From Azolla pinnata (lineage: Eukaryota; Streptophyta; Polypodiopsida; Salviniales; Salviniaceae): 54,324 nt of DNA. The stretch lies in assembly GCA_037176905.1 (NCBI GenBank), contig JBBBWG010028710.1, positions 1-54,324 of the forward strand, in the 5' to 3' direction. The notes under the pieces were generated by a model that saw only the letters and a list, made by a program, of their open reading frames with translations, had not been told where the DNA came from and searched no databases. Below, piece by piece: positions 12,101 to 24,999 of the stretch. Within the stretch, counting starts at the first letter, position 1. Each line of letters begins with the position of its first letter. Position numbers and translations under genes: made by a program.

Positions 12101-13345
12101 GCAAAGCTCATAACAGAGGAGAGCGTTCATCCACAAATGAGATGACACAAACAAAATTGCAGAGAAATAATTCGCAAGTGGGATCCCATGAGCAAAATGA
12201 AAGAGCGAACATTAACAAGTGAGATCAATTGAGCAGAATGAAAGAGCAATCACTAACATGCAGAATCACCTGTATGAATATGAATGTGCATGGACGGAAG
12301 TTACAATCATTGAGCTCACTAAAGATCAAACACATATATCTAAGCACAAAATATCCCAAACTATACGATGCGCAAATGAAACTAAACAAAGTCATCAAAT
12401 AAAATCCTTTAGAAACAACACGAAACACAACCTGATGACATTTTCAATGATGAAATTGGATAAGTAGATTGACCGGTTGCCAAAATATAAGCAACGAAAC
12501 CATTTTGTTACTTTAGAAATCAATTATTGCTCATCCAAAGGCTTCAATAAACGCAACTCAAATCGTAGACAGAGACAGATAGCAAAACGATCTCAAGGGA
12601 AAAGCCAAGGCAAAGAAGATCGAAAAATACCACCTATTTGAAATGGAAACAAGGCACAACTATGAAGTAACATATCCACACACAAACCATCGACAAAAGG
12701 AAAGACTTTTACCACTTTTCCCTCCCTAGCCAGAGCGGGCTATCATACCTCTTGCATCTCTCTGAGAATGACGCTCCTCTCTCGCTCGACTCTCTCCTTG
12801 GAGAAAGAAGATTCCTGGAGGATATCAGCGAGCAGCTCCATGGCGAAAGGGACATCATCCTTCATGATCTTTGCATAGTAGGTGGTCTGCTCCCGAGAGG
12901 TATAAGCATTGAGATGGGCCCCGATGTTCTCGATGCTCTCTTCCAGTTTCTGCATACTGCGATTCTTGGTTCCCTTGAAGATCATGTGCTCGAGGAAGTG
13001 AGCGGTCCCGTTGGTTTTCGCGGTCTCGTACCTGCTCCCGGCATCGATCCAGACGCCGAGGGATGCCGTCTGCAGCGAGAGGTTGGACTCGGTGGCGACG
13101 CGGAGGCCGTTGGGGAGAACGGTGACCTTGGTGAGAGGAGTGGAGAGCACGGGGGTGTGATCGAAGGTTGCGGGGACGGCAGAGTTGTGGCGGGTGAAGA
13201 GATCGTCGGAGACGGCGAGAGGCGAGGAAGACAGGGACCGGAAGTGGTGATGCTGGTGGTGGTTGCGGGCATGGCGGAGGAGGAGAGAAGCACTCCGCTG
13301 TGCCTGCCGGCGCAACCCTAACGCCATAGCCATCGATCTCGTCAA
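9176..13345 (-). CDS. MPPB: Mitochondrial processing peptidase beta subunit, nine exons
   Basis: Minus-strand exons: 13345-12749, 11915-11751, 11292-11155, 11024-10873, 10772-10664, 10488-10390, 10159-10094, 9984-9877 and 9262-9176. Lengths sum to 1521 nt with consistent phases, giving 506 aa. This is the M16 metallopeptidase that removes presequences from imported mitochondrial proteins; in plants it is usually part of the cytochrome bc1 complex. The inverted zinc motif HFLEH is intact at residues 116-120 and the distal ligand Glu196 lies in ILREMQE, so this is the catalytic beta subunit rather than alpha. The N terminus is Arg/Ser-rich with few acidic residues (presequence-like). The C terminus [15 protein letters not shown] is the usual beta-MPP ending. 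Met5 (position 13333) is an alternative start. Exon 1 is GC-rich; the introns are AT-rich. Confidence 0.95.
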
Positions 13346-13458
13346 TGAGGAGTTCTCTCTGAGGACTGAGAAAGGAAAATGAAGAAGAAGAAGAAGAAGA
13401 AGAAAAAGAAAACTCAGGTTTCACACGGAGCCTGCCCTCTTGTCCGGACAAAACACAG
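13346..13458. promoter_or_regulatory. Immediate upstream region of MPPB
   Basis: Short region between the MPPB ATG and a tandem repeat. It contains a GAA run (13381-13405) that reads TTC-rich on the coding strand, typical of plant 5' UTR pyrimidine tracts. No defined promoter element can be supported. Confidence 0.35.
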
Positions 13459-14092
13459 GTTAATTCTCCTGTTGTTGATTGTAATGAGTTGTTGTTGATT
13501 TGATGATGATGATGGTGATGATGATGATGATGCTCTTGTTGTTGTTGTCGTCGNNNNNNNNNNNNNNNNNNNNNNNNNNNNNNNNNNNNNNNNNNNNNNN
13601 NNNNNNNNNNNNNNNNNNNNNNNNNNNNNNNNNNNNNNNNNNNNNNNNNNNNNTCGTCGATGATGTTGTTTTTAATTTTGTTCGCGATTACAATCGTGCG
13701 TAATTGGCCTATTGTAGTGTCAAGCACAGCGCGCAAATAACTCCAGTTAATTCTCCTGTTGTTGATTGTAATGAGTTGTTGTTGATTTGATGATGATGAT
13801 GGTGATGATGCTCTTGTTGTTGTTGTCGTCGTCGTCGATGATGTTGTTTTTAATTTTGTTCGCGATTACAATCGTGCGTAATTGGCCTATTGTAGTGTCA
13901 AGCACAGCACGCAAATAACTCCAGTTAATTCTCCTGTTGTTGATTGTATTGAGTTGTTGTTGATTTGATGATGATGACGGTGTCATTGTTGTTGTTGTCG
14001 CCGTCAATGATGTTGTTTTTAATTTTGTTCGCGATTACGATCATGCGTAATTGACCTATTGTAGTGTCGAGCACAGCGCGCAGATAACTCCC
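13459..14092. repeat. About 178 bp tandem repeat, three units, interrupted by an assembly gap
   Basis: Units start at 13459, 13746 and 13924 with GTTAATTCTCCTGTTGTTGA. They continue through a GATGAT/GTTGTT microsatellite, then TTTTTAATTTTGTTCGCGATT and GTGTCGAGCACAGCGCGCA. Units 2 and 3 are about 178 and 168 bp. Unit 1 holds 100 N. Probably collapsed or unresolved in assembly. Confidence 0.9.
13554..13653. other. Assembly gap (100 N)
   Basis: Exactly 100 N, a conventional placeholder for a gap of unknown size. It is placed in the GTCGTC microsatellite portion of the first tandem unit. Confidence 0.98.
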
Positions 14093-15431
14093 ATGAAATG
14101 GCCTTTATTTCAAGCTGCACAACTCCATCTCTGCAATTCGTCGGCCTCTTGTACGCATTACTAGTACGTGCTTGTACACATACACTTTGTGCCCCATTCA
14201 ATACGTGTAATGCCCACGGAAACATTTGTTCCTGCAACGTTCCGTTGGAATGCACAACGGAACGCAATGCTTCCATGCATCATTGCCTTGAGATTTGCAT
14301 ACACATGCATTTTGCAATTCCATGTGGGTCAGGTTTGCCATGCACCAGTCCATGTTCATGCGCACTCTTCAGCTTCTGACCTTGCTCACGACAAGTGTCC
14401 AATGTATCGCTCGCTCACTCGCCATGACCACAAACATTACAGATCCCACGCTATAGCTACGGTTAAGAACTGGTTCTTCCAATGCATGATACCTACTATA
14501 TCTGTTCAGCAACATGCATTACAGATCACAAGACATCAGTCATGCATTGGAGACATGAATGCATCAGCAGCACGGAAATCACGTCCTAAAACATGCACCA
14601 ATCTGCCATTGGAACCAGACCTCTACCCAATGTTCTGCGTTTCACAACTATATGGGATCCACAAAGTGAATGGCATGGAACTTAGAAACCTAAACACTAA
14701 AACATAGGTCCCCCCAAATGTGAACTTTCTCTAAATTTAGTTATACTATAATTAAAATTTTAATGAATCTTCTCGACACAATCTATGATCCACATATGAA
14801 TCCAAATGTGGCTTCCGGTCAAGTTCTATAGAGCATCGGTTCCTGTATATTCCTATGATGATAGAGGAATGTTAAAATGTGGGACATGTTCAACAATGAA
14901 GTGCTCCTCTCCACCATCAACTGTTTCCAACTTCATCAAAATGTATCCATCGCTTTAGCAGACATTTAGCTCAAGCTGAAACTCCAGAGGAAAGAATCAC
15001 AATCGCACAAGGTACACTGGATTGTGTATTTTTGTTCCTACTACTACACAACAACAGCTTTTCTCGGCAGAAAAATAGATAGTCGCTGAAAACAATCTAG
15101 TCAACATTGCAAAGAACAAGCAAAGTGTCTCAGAATTTGCTACATAACCAGAAAAAAGCTATCATAAGAAACCTTACCAGGAGAGCAGGAGACAAGGGTT
15201 ACTCTTTTACCTCAGAGACACTTGCTGAAAATGATTGGACTTCAAAATAAATCCTTAGAATTGGGAAGTCTTTCAGATTGAATGCCTCTTGTTTTCTTCT
15301 TCTTCTTGGTCTATGTTATTTTATCCATCTCTCCATCATTAACTTCTCCATCTTCATCAACTCTCTCACTCAGCTGCAAAAAATTGCTACTACTACATGA
15401 ACATACATCAACCATCTTCACTTAATATTTT
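14093..15431. other. Intergenic region between TMEM115-like (3' end) and the MPPB upstream repeat
   Basis: Short open frames at 14098-14379 and 14168-14707 have no recognisable domain and no coding-like composition. The last 200 bases are probably 3' UTR of the TMEM115-like gene. Nothing else can be supported. Confidence 0.4.
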
Positions 15432-18400
15432 TTATACATTGTCTTCAGATCCAATGGGACCTGCTTTCTTTTCCACATTAGTGACAGGGTCCTCTACTTT
15501 AGCTGCACTCAACCTCTCTTCTAGCGCCCGAGCACCTCGCTCTCTGAAAAGAATTTGAAAAACAAAAGTATCAGTGCAAATAGAACCACATAGGAGCAAA
15601 ACTTTCGAACTATCAAAAATATAGCGATAGAACAGCACCAAAAGTTTCACGAAGTGTGCTGATCACTGTTACGAGTACAATAACATTATTTCCGTCAAAC
15701 AAAGTTCTTGCCACAATATGTTGAATAGAAGATAGTTAAAGTGACATTGTTCACTGAATGTAGTCTAGAGAACATGGCATAATATTATTCATAAGATGCT
15801 CCATTTATCAAAATACGGCAAAATATGTGTCACAAACTTTTCCCAAAAATGACTCCATTCATAAATACCATAAATGGGAAAGGTGCACTTGCATTCTAAC
15901 ATCCTCATTCGCTAATTCTAACAAAATTCATAGCATTTGCATTACCCTTCATTAGGCACTTGATGAAGACAAACACTCTTATATTTTATTACCTCCTCCT
16001 TGAAGCCTCAATAGGATCAGATCCAGGCAAAGGAACTCCACCCAATATATGACCTTGACCCTCCTCTCCTGTCTTTGATCTTCTCCCACAGAATAGTTTG
16101 TCGCAAATTACAGAAATCGGATTCACAATGGGCCTGCATGTTAAATAAGTTGAATTGCTAATACTTATACGCAAACGCCACCTCAGTTCATTGATTAAGT
16201 TAAAATCCTGATGATTATAAGTATTTATTCAGGGCTTATTGAATATATTGAATTTCTAATTACTCTCACCTCTCTTTATTTATTAAATTTCCATATATTT
16301 TTAGTACCCTGAAGTTCACAGCATCACAACAGCTTGTGAGATGTGGGTCTCTCATCAGCTTAATATAGTTCTTAAAGTAGATTGCTCACCATAGAATTTC
16401 AGGAAAGAAAGTCCTGAAAGAAAACTCATCACTAGGGTCGCCCTTTACATTCACTTCACTCTGCCTTTGGAAGAATCTCAAATAAAGCCAGCTGCAATAC
16501 GTGCCAAAGATGATAAATGGACAGAAGGTCATTGCATCTTTTGCCAGAATTCCCACAACCACTGACATACAGACAAGAATAGAGGGAAGCCACTGCAAAC
16601 GCCCAAACATTATGTTAAAATTGTAAAAGTGAGATTTTCTTGGGTCAGGAGAATGGAAGTCCCAAGCACTAATAAGGGAGGCAGTTTGATTTTCAAGGTG
16701 TACCAAATATCCATGCTAGTTACATCTCAAAATCATCTTGAGTTATTAGTCTCTCGTTATAAATTCCACAGGGAGCAGTCACCAAGTCTAAACTTTATAC
16801 CAGAATTACTTCTTGGGCCTTTAAAATAAACAGTGTAGACCATTACGATGTTACACTTCAACTCACAGCATGCCTACATGAAGAACTTGAACCCCAAACA
16901 ACTATCAAGATGCTATATGTATATTTTCAGCAGTGTGCATTGAATTTCTTGACAAACAAAAGAAGCATCATAAGATCCCAGAAAACACTGCACCTCCAGC
17001 AGACAAATTTCATAATAAATAAAGCAGTATGATGATGATCACAGTGGTTGAATGGAGCCAAATTGTACATGCCTTGGAAAGTATTTAATAAAAATACAAT
17101 ATTCAAAGAAACATAGGCAATATCTAGTATAATGACTGAAATCAAGTTACCTTTGCCCGCAATTTTAGAACAAATAAAACTGTAATCTCTTGTTCAGGCA
17201 TTAACTGCTTCACTGCTACCAAAAATCCTGCTAGAACTCCATGAAAACCTGAAAGAGGTGCATATCTGTGCCAGACACCACAATCCAGTGCATTTTATAG
17301 AGTTTAAACATACCATTTGAGCATTCAAGTGTGAGTTCAAAAGTAACTTTTGTCATAAAATCTAATGAACCTTCCATGTATGTCTAAAATGGGTTGTTAT
17401 ATAGCATATACATGAACCAAGACATTTTATACAGTACAGACATTTATGCACTACATGAACATTCCGAAGCATGCTCACTAGCCGTCTACTGTAAGGCATA
17501 AGAACATTCCAATGTACGTCCACAAGCAATGTCCCTACCATAAACGAATCACCATTCCAATGCATGTCCAAAAGTGATGTGTATATCATGAAAAAAGCAA
17601 TCTTCCAATGTATGTCCAAATTTGTTTAGTGTATGGCATATGAGCCTCACATAAAGAACATTTTGTAAATACGGGCACACAGTGACTTACAGATATTTCT
17701 CATTTGTTGTAGTTGAATAAAGACAGATTGCGAGAGCAAAAGTGGCCACAAATGTGAGAAAATTGACAATGAGAATGAATTTGAAGAACTCTCTGGATCC
17801 CCATATTGGTTCTAGAACTTTTCCACTGAGAAGAAGACCAAGCACACTTACGATTAACTGCACACATTTGTCCCAACATTAAGTGTGAATTAAAAACCTT
17901 GTTCTAAAATATACAGGCAATCCCAAACAATGAAAGTTCAATAGAGGAAAGAGAGAATACGGTAAATATCGACTGCTCGAAGTATCCTGCTGTCAACAAA
18001 TTCCAAGCAAAAGGAATGGTCCTGCATCAGCACAGAAGCTCAAATCATTATTAGAACACGTAAAAATATGTACAACCGCCTCATTGACAGATGCTTGATA
18101 GCAGAAACTGGAAACAATCTCAGAGCAATAAAATCCCAAGAAATAGAAAGAAACATCACAGAATAAGAAAGGAACTAAACAAACTGTCATTTTTGTTTCC
18201 AGGAGATAAGCAATCAAGTAGCTGACAGGAACATACACTAAAACGGTCATAGTAAGTTTTTCTTCACATCATGTAGCTAAAAAAGCTTACATTTTTTTAG
18301 ATACATCCATAAAATACAAAATACGGTGCAATTATAAGCTATGCGACAGTCATATGACACAGCAACAACACAGCACATGACATATAGAAGGAAGGAGACA

Positions 18401-19591
18401 TACTTTCCAGGAACTAGAGCTAAAAAATCAACTGTGAAGGGAGCAAGAACTGATACGCCATATCCAATCACCAGAAATATGGACAGCCCCTTGGAAAGCC
18501 TTGAGAATCCCGTGACCAAGCCACCCACCTAAAAACAATAAAACCTATCAGCGAGCCCTAAATATAATGCTAACTAAGCCCTAGTTAAAATGCTAACTTC
18601 TTATAAAGTTTTTTGTTGATCAGTATTCGAAAGTTATTCACATTGAATATTCCAAGATTATTTATTTACGGATATTTACTGGAAGTGTTTTGCCTAAAAA
18701 ATTTCATATTTCTTTGAGATATTATGCATGCAGCTTCAATTCCGAGTTTAGAAACTGGTTTTTTTTTCCTTACAAAGATATATCACCAAGTTCTCATTGA
18801 GCCGGTTTTTCATTTTTCAACATAATTAGCGTTTGCAAAAGTAGCATTCTCGTCTCCACAATCATCTGACTGCTATGTACAATCATCAAGTTACAATCAT
18901 TCGGATTTATTCATATTTCACCATCTTTACTGCTCGAGATGGTAGCATTCTTTGCAAGAATGCAGCATTGAAGAGGAAATGATGGAATTCCATGGATTTT
19001 ATTCGTCTATGCTACAGTAAGATGCAATTATTCACATTTCCTCGCATCTCCTTTGCAGCTATCTCTTCACATTCAGAAACCTTTGATCTTTTCGAGTGAA
19101 TAAGATTGAACAGGCAATGACCTGAAAGAGAAACTGAGTGGGAATCTCTGAACTTCTTCGGTCTCAAAATGAGGATCTAGATCCAGAGATCAAAAATAAA
19201 GATTGGCCATTTGCATTGAGCCACATCAAAATGCATAACACTAAACCATATACAAAACAAGGAGAGAATGGAGGCAAAACAGCACCGGAAAGGAGCCAAG
19301 AGATCGGATCAGAGATTCAAAATTCGCCAATAAATATCTGAGAATGCAAATCAATGGAAAACCAAAAGAAAATAGAGGTATAAAACAGCCAACAGGGACG
19401 AGAGGGGAGCAAGGGAGTGAACGACGCGCAGATTAGAGCAAGGGCGTACACGAAAGCACGGAGGTGCAAGATGAGGGAAAGAAAAGCGAAACGAAAGGAA
19501 TGATCGAAGCGAGAGAGGAAGAAACAGAGGAGGAGGAGGAGGAGGAAGAAGAAGAGAAACTTACGCCGGAGTTTGGAGGGGAGACGTTCAT
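15432..19591 (-). CDS. TMEM115: TMEM115/rhomboid-like multi-pass Golgi membrane protein, eight exons, with an apparent 1-nt frame break
   Basis: Minus-strand exons: 19591-19565, 18528-18404, 18021-17961, 17857-17690, 17265-17151, 16592-16390, 16133-15993 and 15543-15432. The encoded protein of about 316 aa matches the plant TMEM115 family: TIPFAWNLLTAGYFEQSI, GKVLEPIWGSREFFKFI, YAPLSGFHGVLAGFLVAVKQ, FGTYCSWLYLRFFQR and KGDPSDEFSFRTFFPEIL. The C-terminal tail is soluble and ends GPIGSEDNV. TMEM115 proteins share the rhomboid fold, lack the catalytic Ser/His pair, and act in the Golgi (family knowledge). Exon lengths sum to 952, one more than a multiple of three. Exon 4 reads ..TTTNGEIS where a frame one base shorter would read ..NEKYL leading into YAPLSGF. 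One extra C/G at about 17700-17701 explains this; it could be an assembly error or a real mutation. Confidence 0.88.
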
Positions 19592-19709
19592 GTCGAGGAA
19601 GCAGTAGCAGATGCAAGAAGCAGACGCCGCAGGGACGCAGAGATCGATCCGCAGACGCTGATTGTGGAGACGGAAATGTTATTTGCAGAGATTTAGTACA
19701 TAGTTAAGT
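19592..19709. promoter_or_regulatory. Upstream flank of the TMEM115-like gene
   Basis: Only about 118 bases separate the ATG from a long GATGGN microsatellite, so the core promoter either lies within this short flank or includes the repeat. No TATA element can be confidently assigned. Confidence 0.3.
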
Positions 19710-20325
19710 TTGATGCTCCATCACCATCGCCACCAGCGCCACCATCGCCATCGTCGTCACCATCCATGCATATGGTGGCTTGATGATGATGATGCTGATG
19801 ATGGTGGTGATGATGATGATGATGCTGATGATGGTGGTGATGATGATGATGATGCTGATGATGGTGGTGATGATGATGATGGTGGTGATTATGGTGATTA
19901 TGATGATGGTGGTGATTGTGGTGATTATGATCATCATGATGATGGTGATGGTGGTGATTATGATGATGATGATCATGAGATGGTGGTGGTGGTGGTGACT
20001 ATGGTGATGATGGTGATGATGATGGTGATGATGGTGGTGGTGATGATGGTGATTATGGTGACTATGGTGATTATGGTGATTATGGTGATTATGGTGATGG
20101 TGGTGATTATGATCATAATGATGATGTGATGATGGTGATTATGATCATAATGATGATGTGATGATGGTGATTATGATCATAATGATGATGCGATGATGGT
20201 GATTATGATGTGATGATGATGAGATGGTGGTGGTGGTGGTGATTATAGTGATGATGGTGATGATGGTGGTGCTGATGGTGGTGCTGATGATGATGATTAT
20301 GGTGTATGGCGATGTTGATAAGATT
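19710..20325. repeat. Long GATGGT/GATGAT microsatellite
   Basis: About 600 bases built from GAT and GGT triplets (GATGATGGTGGT-type). There is higher-order structure: a unit of roughly 33-40 bp with GATTATGATCATAATGATGA is repeated three times at about 20106-20195. Open frames on both strands (poly-Asp, poly-Met, poly-Ile) are artefacts of the repeat. Confidence 0.92.
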
Positions 20326-22630
20326 AAGACACTTGAAGAGTAATTTAGAGCTCAATGTTAAGAGTAAATTTTAAATGCTTTGTAATCTGCAGCGGCCTGG
20401 TGGACTCGCATCGGATTTGCATGTCGCCATACAGGTCAAGTCCCGGCCGAGTCTGGAAGAGAACACGCTCGTAAATCGTGCGCGTGCTTGGTTTGTTTTT
20501 CCTGCTGTAAAAGCCGGAACACGGTTTTACAAGGCAATGATTTTTTTTTTCTAGAGCCGCTTTTGCAAGGGAGGCGTTTGTTGAGGGCTGCTTTGAAATG
20601 CCCTGTAAAACTATTAGCTATTGTATCACTTGAAGAATTTGTTGGAGGAGGTCTTCTGTTGAATGGCGTCACACTGGCGCATGTTCTTCATTGTAAATCC
20701 TTTTGTTGTCATAAAAAGATTCATACTAGTATTAATGGGAACTTCATTGTAAATATACCGGGATACTATCTTTTGACTTTAAAAACATCCCACGAAATGC
20801 TCTGTATCCTTGGAGAATTGTTACTTTGGTTGGAGCTCATCTAAGAAATTTACAGCTTACACGTGCAAGACATTGCTTCTATCTCAGTGCACTTAATAAC
20901 TTAGACAACGCTATTTCCATGTAGTATTAACATTGTGTTTGAAATCAAGGGATCTCGTTTCTTCATACAGATAACTTCATGAGCTTCAAAATGCAATTCA
21001 TTGCATGTGAAATTATCAAATACGATAGAAGATAGAAGGTTGTTGCATGGTGGGATAGACTTTGAGGGGTCATACTCATATACTCGAGTTCATCCTTGGT
21101 CATATACTCGTATATTCATACTCTACTACCCATATACTTATTTTCTTATACAAATACTCTAATATTGATATATTTATTTCCTTATACTAATAGTATGATA
21201 CACTTACATATTGAGATTCTTATATTTTCATGATCAACCATCCTCTCATACTCTCAAATTTAGCCACATTGACTCTCATGTTCAAGCTCTCATTGCTGTA
21301 AAATACTTTCCTCATTGGCAGAAATGGTTGTAAACATCCTTTTCAATAAAACTTATTATGTTTCTTATCTATGTTTAGTTAGTATCTTAAAAAATAATCT
21401 TAACTACATATGCGAGTTTGTATAGTCATGCCTCGACTTTCATGCATCTTGCTTGTTTTCCACAATGGTGAGCCCAATAGAGACTCACACCTATAAGAAC
21501 AAATGAGGAAGAAAGGTAGGACATACTTTGTAATAACTTGACGCACAAGACAAATTAAAAAACTTGATTGGTATCACTTTCACTAAAACTTGACACCTAG
21601 CAAAGCAAACTAATATTTACAATCATTGATGAAAGACTAACATTTCTTGATGAAAGACTAACATTTGATAATTAGTTGTAGTTTTTTCACCTAGCAAAGC
21701 AAATGTTCAATAAAACTTTTCTTGATGAAAGACTAACATTTGATAATTAGTTGTATTATTGACTCCACAATTAGCTCAATATCAATCAAATTTTTAATTA
21801 CTACTTTGATTTTTGAAGTAATCAACGTGTCATTAACTTTTCAAGGATATGTTAAAATATCGAGATAAATATACATGTACGAATTCAACGTTATGTACCT
21901 TATTTATTGATTATCTTATCCTAACCATATTGTTTTGATATAATGTAGAATAAGAAAATAGCTCGGGTGGAGTCAAGTGTGTAAACGTGAGTATTCATGT
22001 GTAAGACTATATGGATAAAAGACAATTTGACTAGTAAAATATGATAATTCATGTAATAGGTAGATGTGATAGTGTTGTTCAATGAGATTAACTTTACAAA
22101 AGAAGAGTAATATATTAGTTGATTAAGTCAATAAACTTTTAGACTAAACTTAAATAAATACAAAACCATATGTGTGTGTGTGTACATAAATTCGACTTTA
22201 TATAATTGATTTGTCAATGGTTTGATTCTAATAATATGGTTTTGACATAACGCTAACAAAATGACTCGTGTGGAGTTAAGCATTCGGAAGTGACTTTGTG
22301 ACATGAGCAAGTGTATTGATAAGAGAAAAATCGAGTAAAATATGATAATATTCATGCTAAGGGTATGTGAGAAAGTAATTAGCTAGAAGAGCTCAGATTC
22401 ACAAAAGAAGAATACTATTTTTTTTTCACAAATAAGATTAATCATTAGTAATATTAAAATTTTATACAACAAGTACAATTCATTGACATGCGATTACATA
22501 GAGAGAGATAGGTCTATCTATATCCCTACACTTGTGCTCCATATCTCCTAGACGTATGAATATAAACTTTACTACTTAATAGAAAAAGTCAACGTGGAGG
22601 TAAGAAATTTCATTTAAGGTTTAATAGGTC
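20326..22630. other. AT-rich intergenic DNA with diverged direct repeats
   Basis: No gene recognised. A 118-codon open frame at 20488-20844 matches nothing I know. A local duplication around GATGAAAGACTAACATTTGA occurs at 21630-21765. A diverged direct repeat of about 240-300 bp links about 21905-22135 with about 22195-22440; shared parts include TGTGGAGT-AAG, AGTAAAATATGATAAT and CACAAAAGAAGA. Probably old, degraded repeat DNA. Confidence 0.5.
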
Positions 22631-23089
22631 GAATTCATACATACTGTTTTTTTAGTTTCATCGAGAATGTAACCAATCGGTACAATGTTATTTTTATTAC
22701 TAGTTGTGTTTCGTTTGGTGCCTTTTCCTACGAAACTATAAAACACAAACTAAAATGTGAGCGAAGGTTTACACACGCAATTTAATAAAGGAGCACCATG
22801 TTACATGCGTCGACATTTATTACGTAAAAGTCATTATAACTTAAAATTTTATGGTTACTTCTCCACACGTGCGAGAGTACAAGAACTAAAAAAAAAAGTA
22901 ATTCATTGAAAATTTATCGTTGTATCATGTGCCTCATTAAATTAATGTTTGGACGAAAAAGCAACGAATCACGGACAGCTCTGCTCAATTCGAAGATGAC
23001 ATTAACTCTTTGTGAGTGAGTCGTGTGTTTGTAGTGATAATTACTTAAAACAAACATTGTTTTAATGACTTCAACTGACGTCGTTTGTC

Positions 23090-23497
23090 CTGTGTATGGG
23101 GCGGAATTCAGAAGATTGTACAAAGAGAAGCACCCTGATATTCGAAGTAGTACTCCACTATTTTTTTGTTATTTTCTCGCAATCCAAATGTATATCGGGA
23201 TTACTAAAACTGATGCGTCATAACGTAAACTTCTTTGAATCAGGTAGCTAAGGCATGTGTAGAACAATAGAAGCAAATGTCAGTTCACGTATCCTCGTCT
23301 TCTTCTATTGAATTGCGTATGTAAACACTTGCTCACATTTTATTTTGTGTTCTATATTTTCTTATGAGAAGGCATCGTATGTAGCTCAAACATTAAAGGG
23401 GAGAGAGGAAAATCAACAAGCTCTATCCTCACCTTTGGTGAAGATTGGATACAATAAGAATCATGATGGTATTATGGTATCATTTTATCTATACTAA
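23090..23497 (+). pseudogene. HMG-box gene fragment, unit A
   Basis: Three exon-like segments of one HMG box survive: AEFRRLYKEKHPDI at about 23101, VAKACVEQ at 23244 after an AG acceptor, and EKASYVAQTLKGREENQQAL at about 23366. Joined, they align in order with plant HMGB boxes (..EF+..KEKHP..VAK..GE.WK.MS..EKAPYVAKA..+..EY..A). The invariant Trp codon is TAG at 23268-23270. No complete start-to-stop gene is visible, so this is probably a pseudogene. HMGB proteins are architectural chromatin factors. Confidence 0.7.
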
Positions 23498-24029
23498 ATT
23501 TTGAGATTATACACACGTGCGGTAGTATGAGAATTAAATGTCTTTTTTAATTTTTGAAAAATCATCAATATTTCATGTCACTCGTCAAATTAATTTGCAT
23601 CAAATGTTGACTTTTCGTACAAAATACTATGATTGCCCCCATATTCACAAAATGTTTTTGACACGTGCGATAAATATTTTTTTTAAATGTATTAAGATTC
23701 TCATTTAAATATTTATGAATTCTATGTAATAATGACCAAATCTATTAAAATATACAACAAATTTATACGTACTATTTTTTAGTTTCGCCGACAGTGTAAC
23801 CAATCGAAAAACGTTATCCTCATTGCTAGTTGTGTTTTGTAGGGTGTCATCTCTTAATATAATATAAAACACAAACAAAAATGTGAGCGAATAATACATA
23901 CACAGTTTAATAAATGAGCACCAGGATACATGCGTTGACATTTGTTACATAAAAGCCATTATGACTTAAAAATTTGAAGTTATTTTTCGACATGTGTGAG
24001 AGTATGAGCATTAAATGTCATTTTAATTT

Positions 24030-24258
24030 TTCAAAAAGTCATCGTTGTATCATGTCGCTCGTCAAATTAATGTTTAGACGAAAAAGCAACGAATCAAGGA
24101 CTGGTCCGCTCATCCAAGACCACAGTGGTCATCATCCGATTTACGCGAATATTTCGGCGTCGTACGACACGACACCATACGTAACTCAAGCATCAAAGGG
24201 GAGAGAGGAATATAAGCAAGTTCTATCCTCACCTTTAGTGAAGATTGGTTGTGATTAA
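24030..24258 (+). pseudogene. HMG-box gene fragment, unit B (internally deleted)
   Basis: Only the last HMG-box segment remains (TPYVTQASKGREEYKQVLSS, followed by PLVKIGCD). It sits directly behind the unit's upstream block (MSLVKLMFRRKSNESR at about 24053). The helix I and VAK..WKQMS segments present in the other units are missing, consistent with a roughly 330 bp deletion. The resulting frame is open for about 94 codons (23974-24258) by chance or after deletion. Confidence 0.65.
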
Positions 24259-24999
24259 AATCGTGATGGTAAGATGGCCTCATTTTATATGTGCTAAATT
24301 TTAAGATTCTACACACGTTCAGTAATATAAGAATTAAATGTCTTTTTAAATTTTCGAAAAATCATCATTATTTCATGTCGCTCATCAAATTAATTTGCAT
24401 CAAATGTTGACTTTTCGTATGAAATATTATGTTTGCCCCGATATTCACAAAACTTTTTTGACACGTGCGATTAATATTTTTTTTAATGTATCTTTATGAA
24501 TTCTATGTAATAATGATTAAATCTATTAAAATATATATCAAATTTATACGTACTATTTTTTTAGTTTCGTCAAGTGTGTAACCAATTGGAAAACGTTATC
24601 CTCATTGCTAGTTGTGCTTCTAGGGTGTCAGCTCTTAAGAAAATATAAAAAACAAACTAAAATGTGAGCGATGATATACATGTAATTTAATAAATAAGCG
24701 TCAGGATACATGCGTTGACATTTGTTACGTAAAAGTTATTATCATTTAAAAATTTATGTTTACTTCTCCATACGTGCGAGAGTACGAGAATTAAATGTCA
24801 GTTTAATTTTTTGAAAAATAATCGTTGTATCATGTTGCTCGTCAAATTAATGCTTGGATGAAGAAGCAACCAATCAGGGACTGCACCGCTCAATCCGAAA
24901 ATGACATTAACTCCACTCGTTGTGAGTGAGTCATGGGTTTGTAGTGATGATTAGAGAACCAAGCATGGTTCTAGTAAATTTAATTGACCTCGTTTGTCT

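Noticed and set aside
19704-20129. Poly-Asp and poly-Met/Ile open frames
   Set aside because: Pure microsatellite; no start context, splice structure or domain.
20488-20844. 118-codon open frame
   Set aside because: No recognisable domain, surrounded by repeat-like AT-rich DNA; cannot be supported as a gene.
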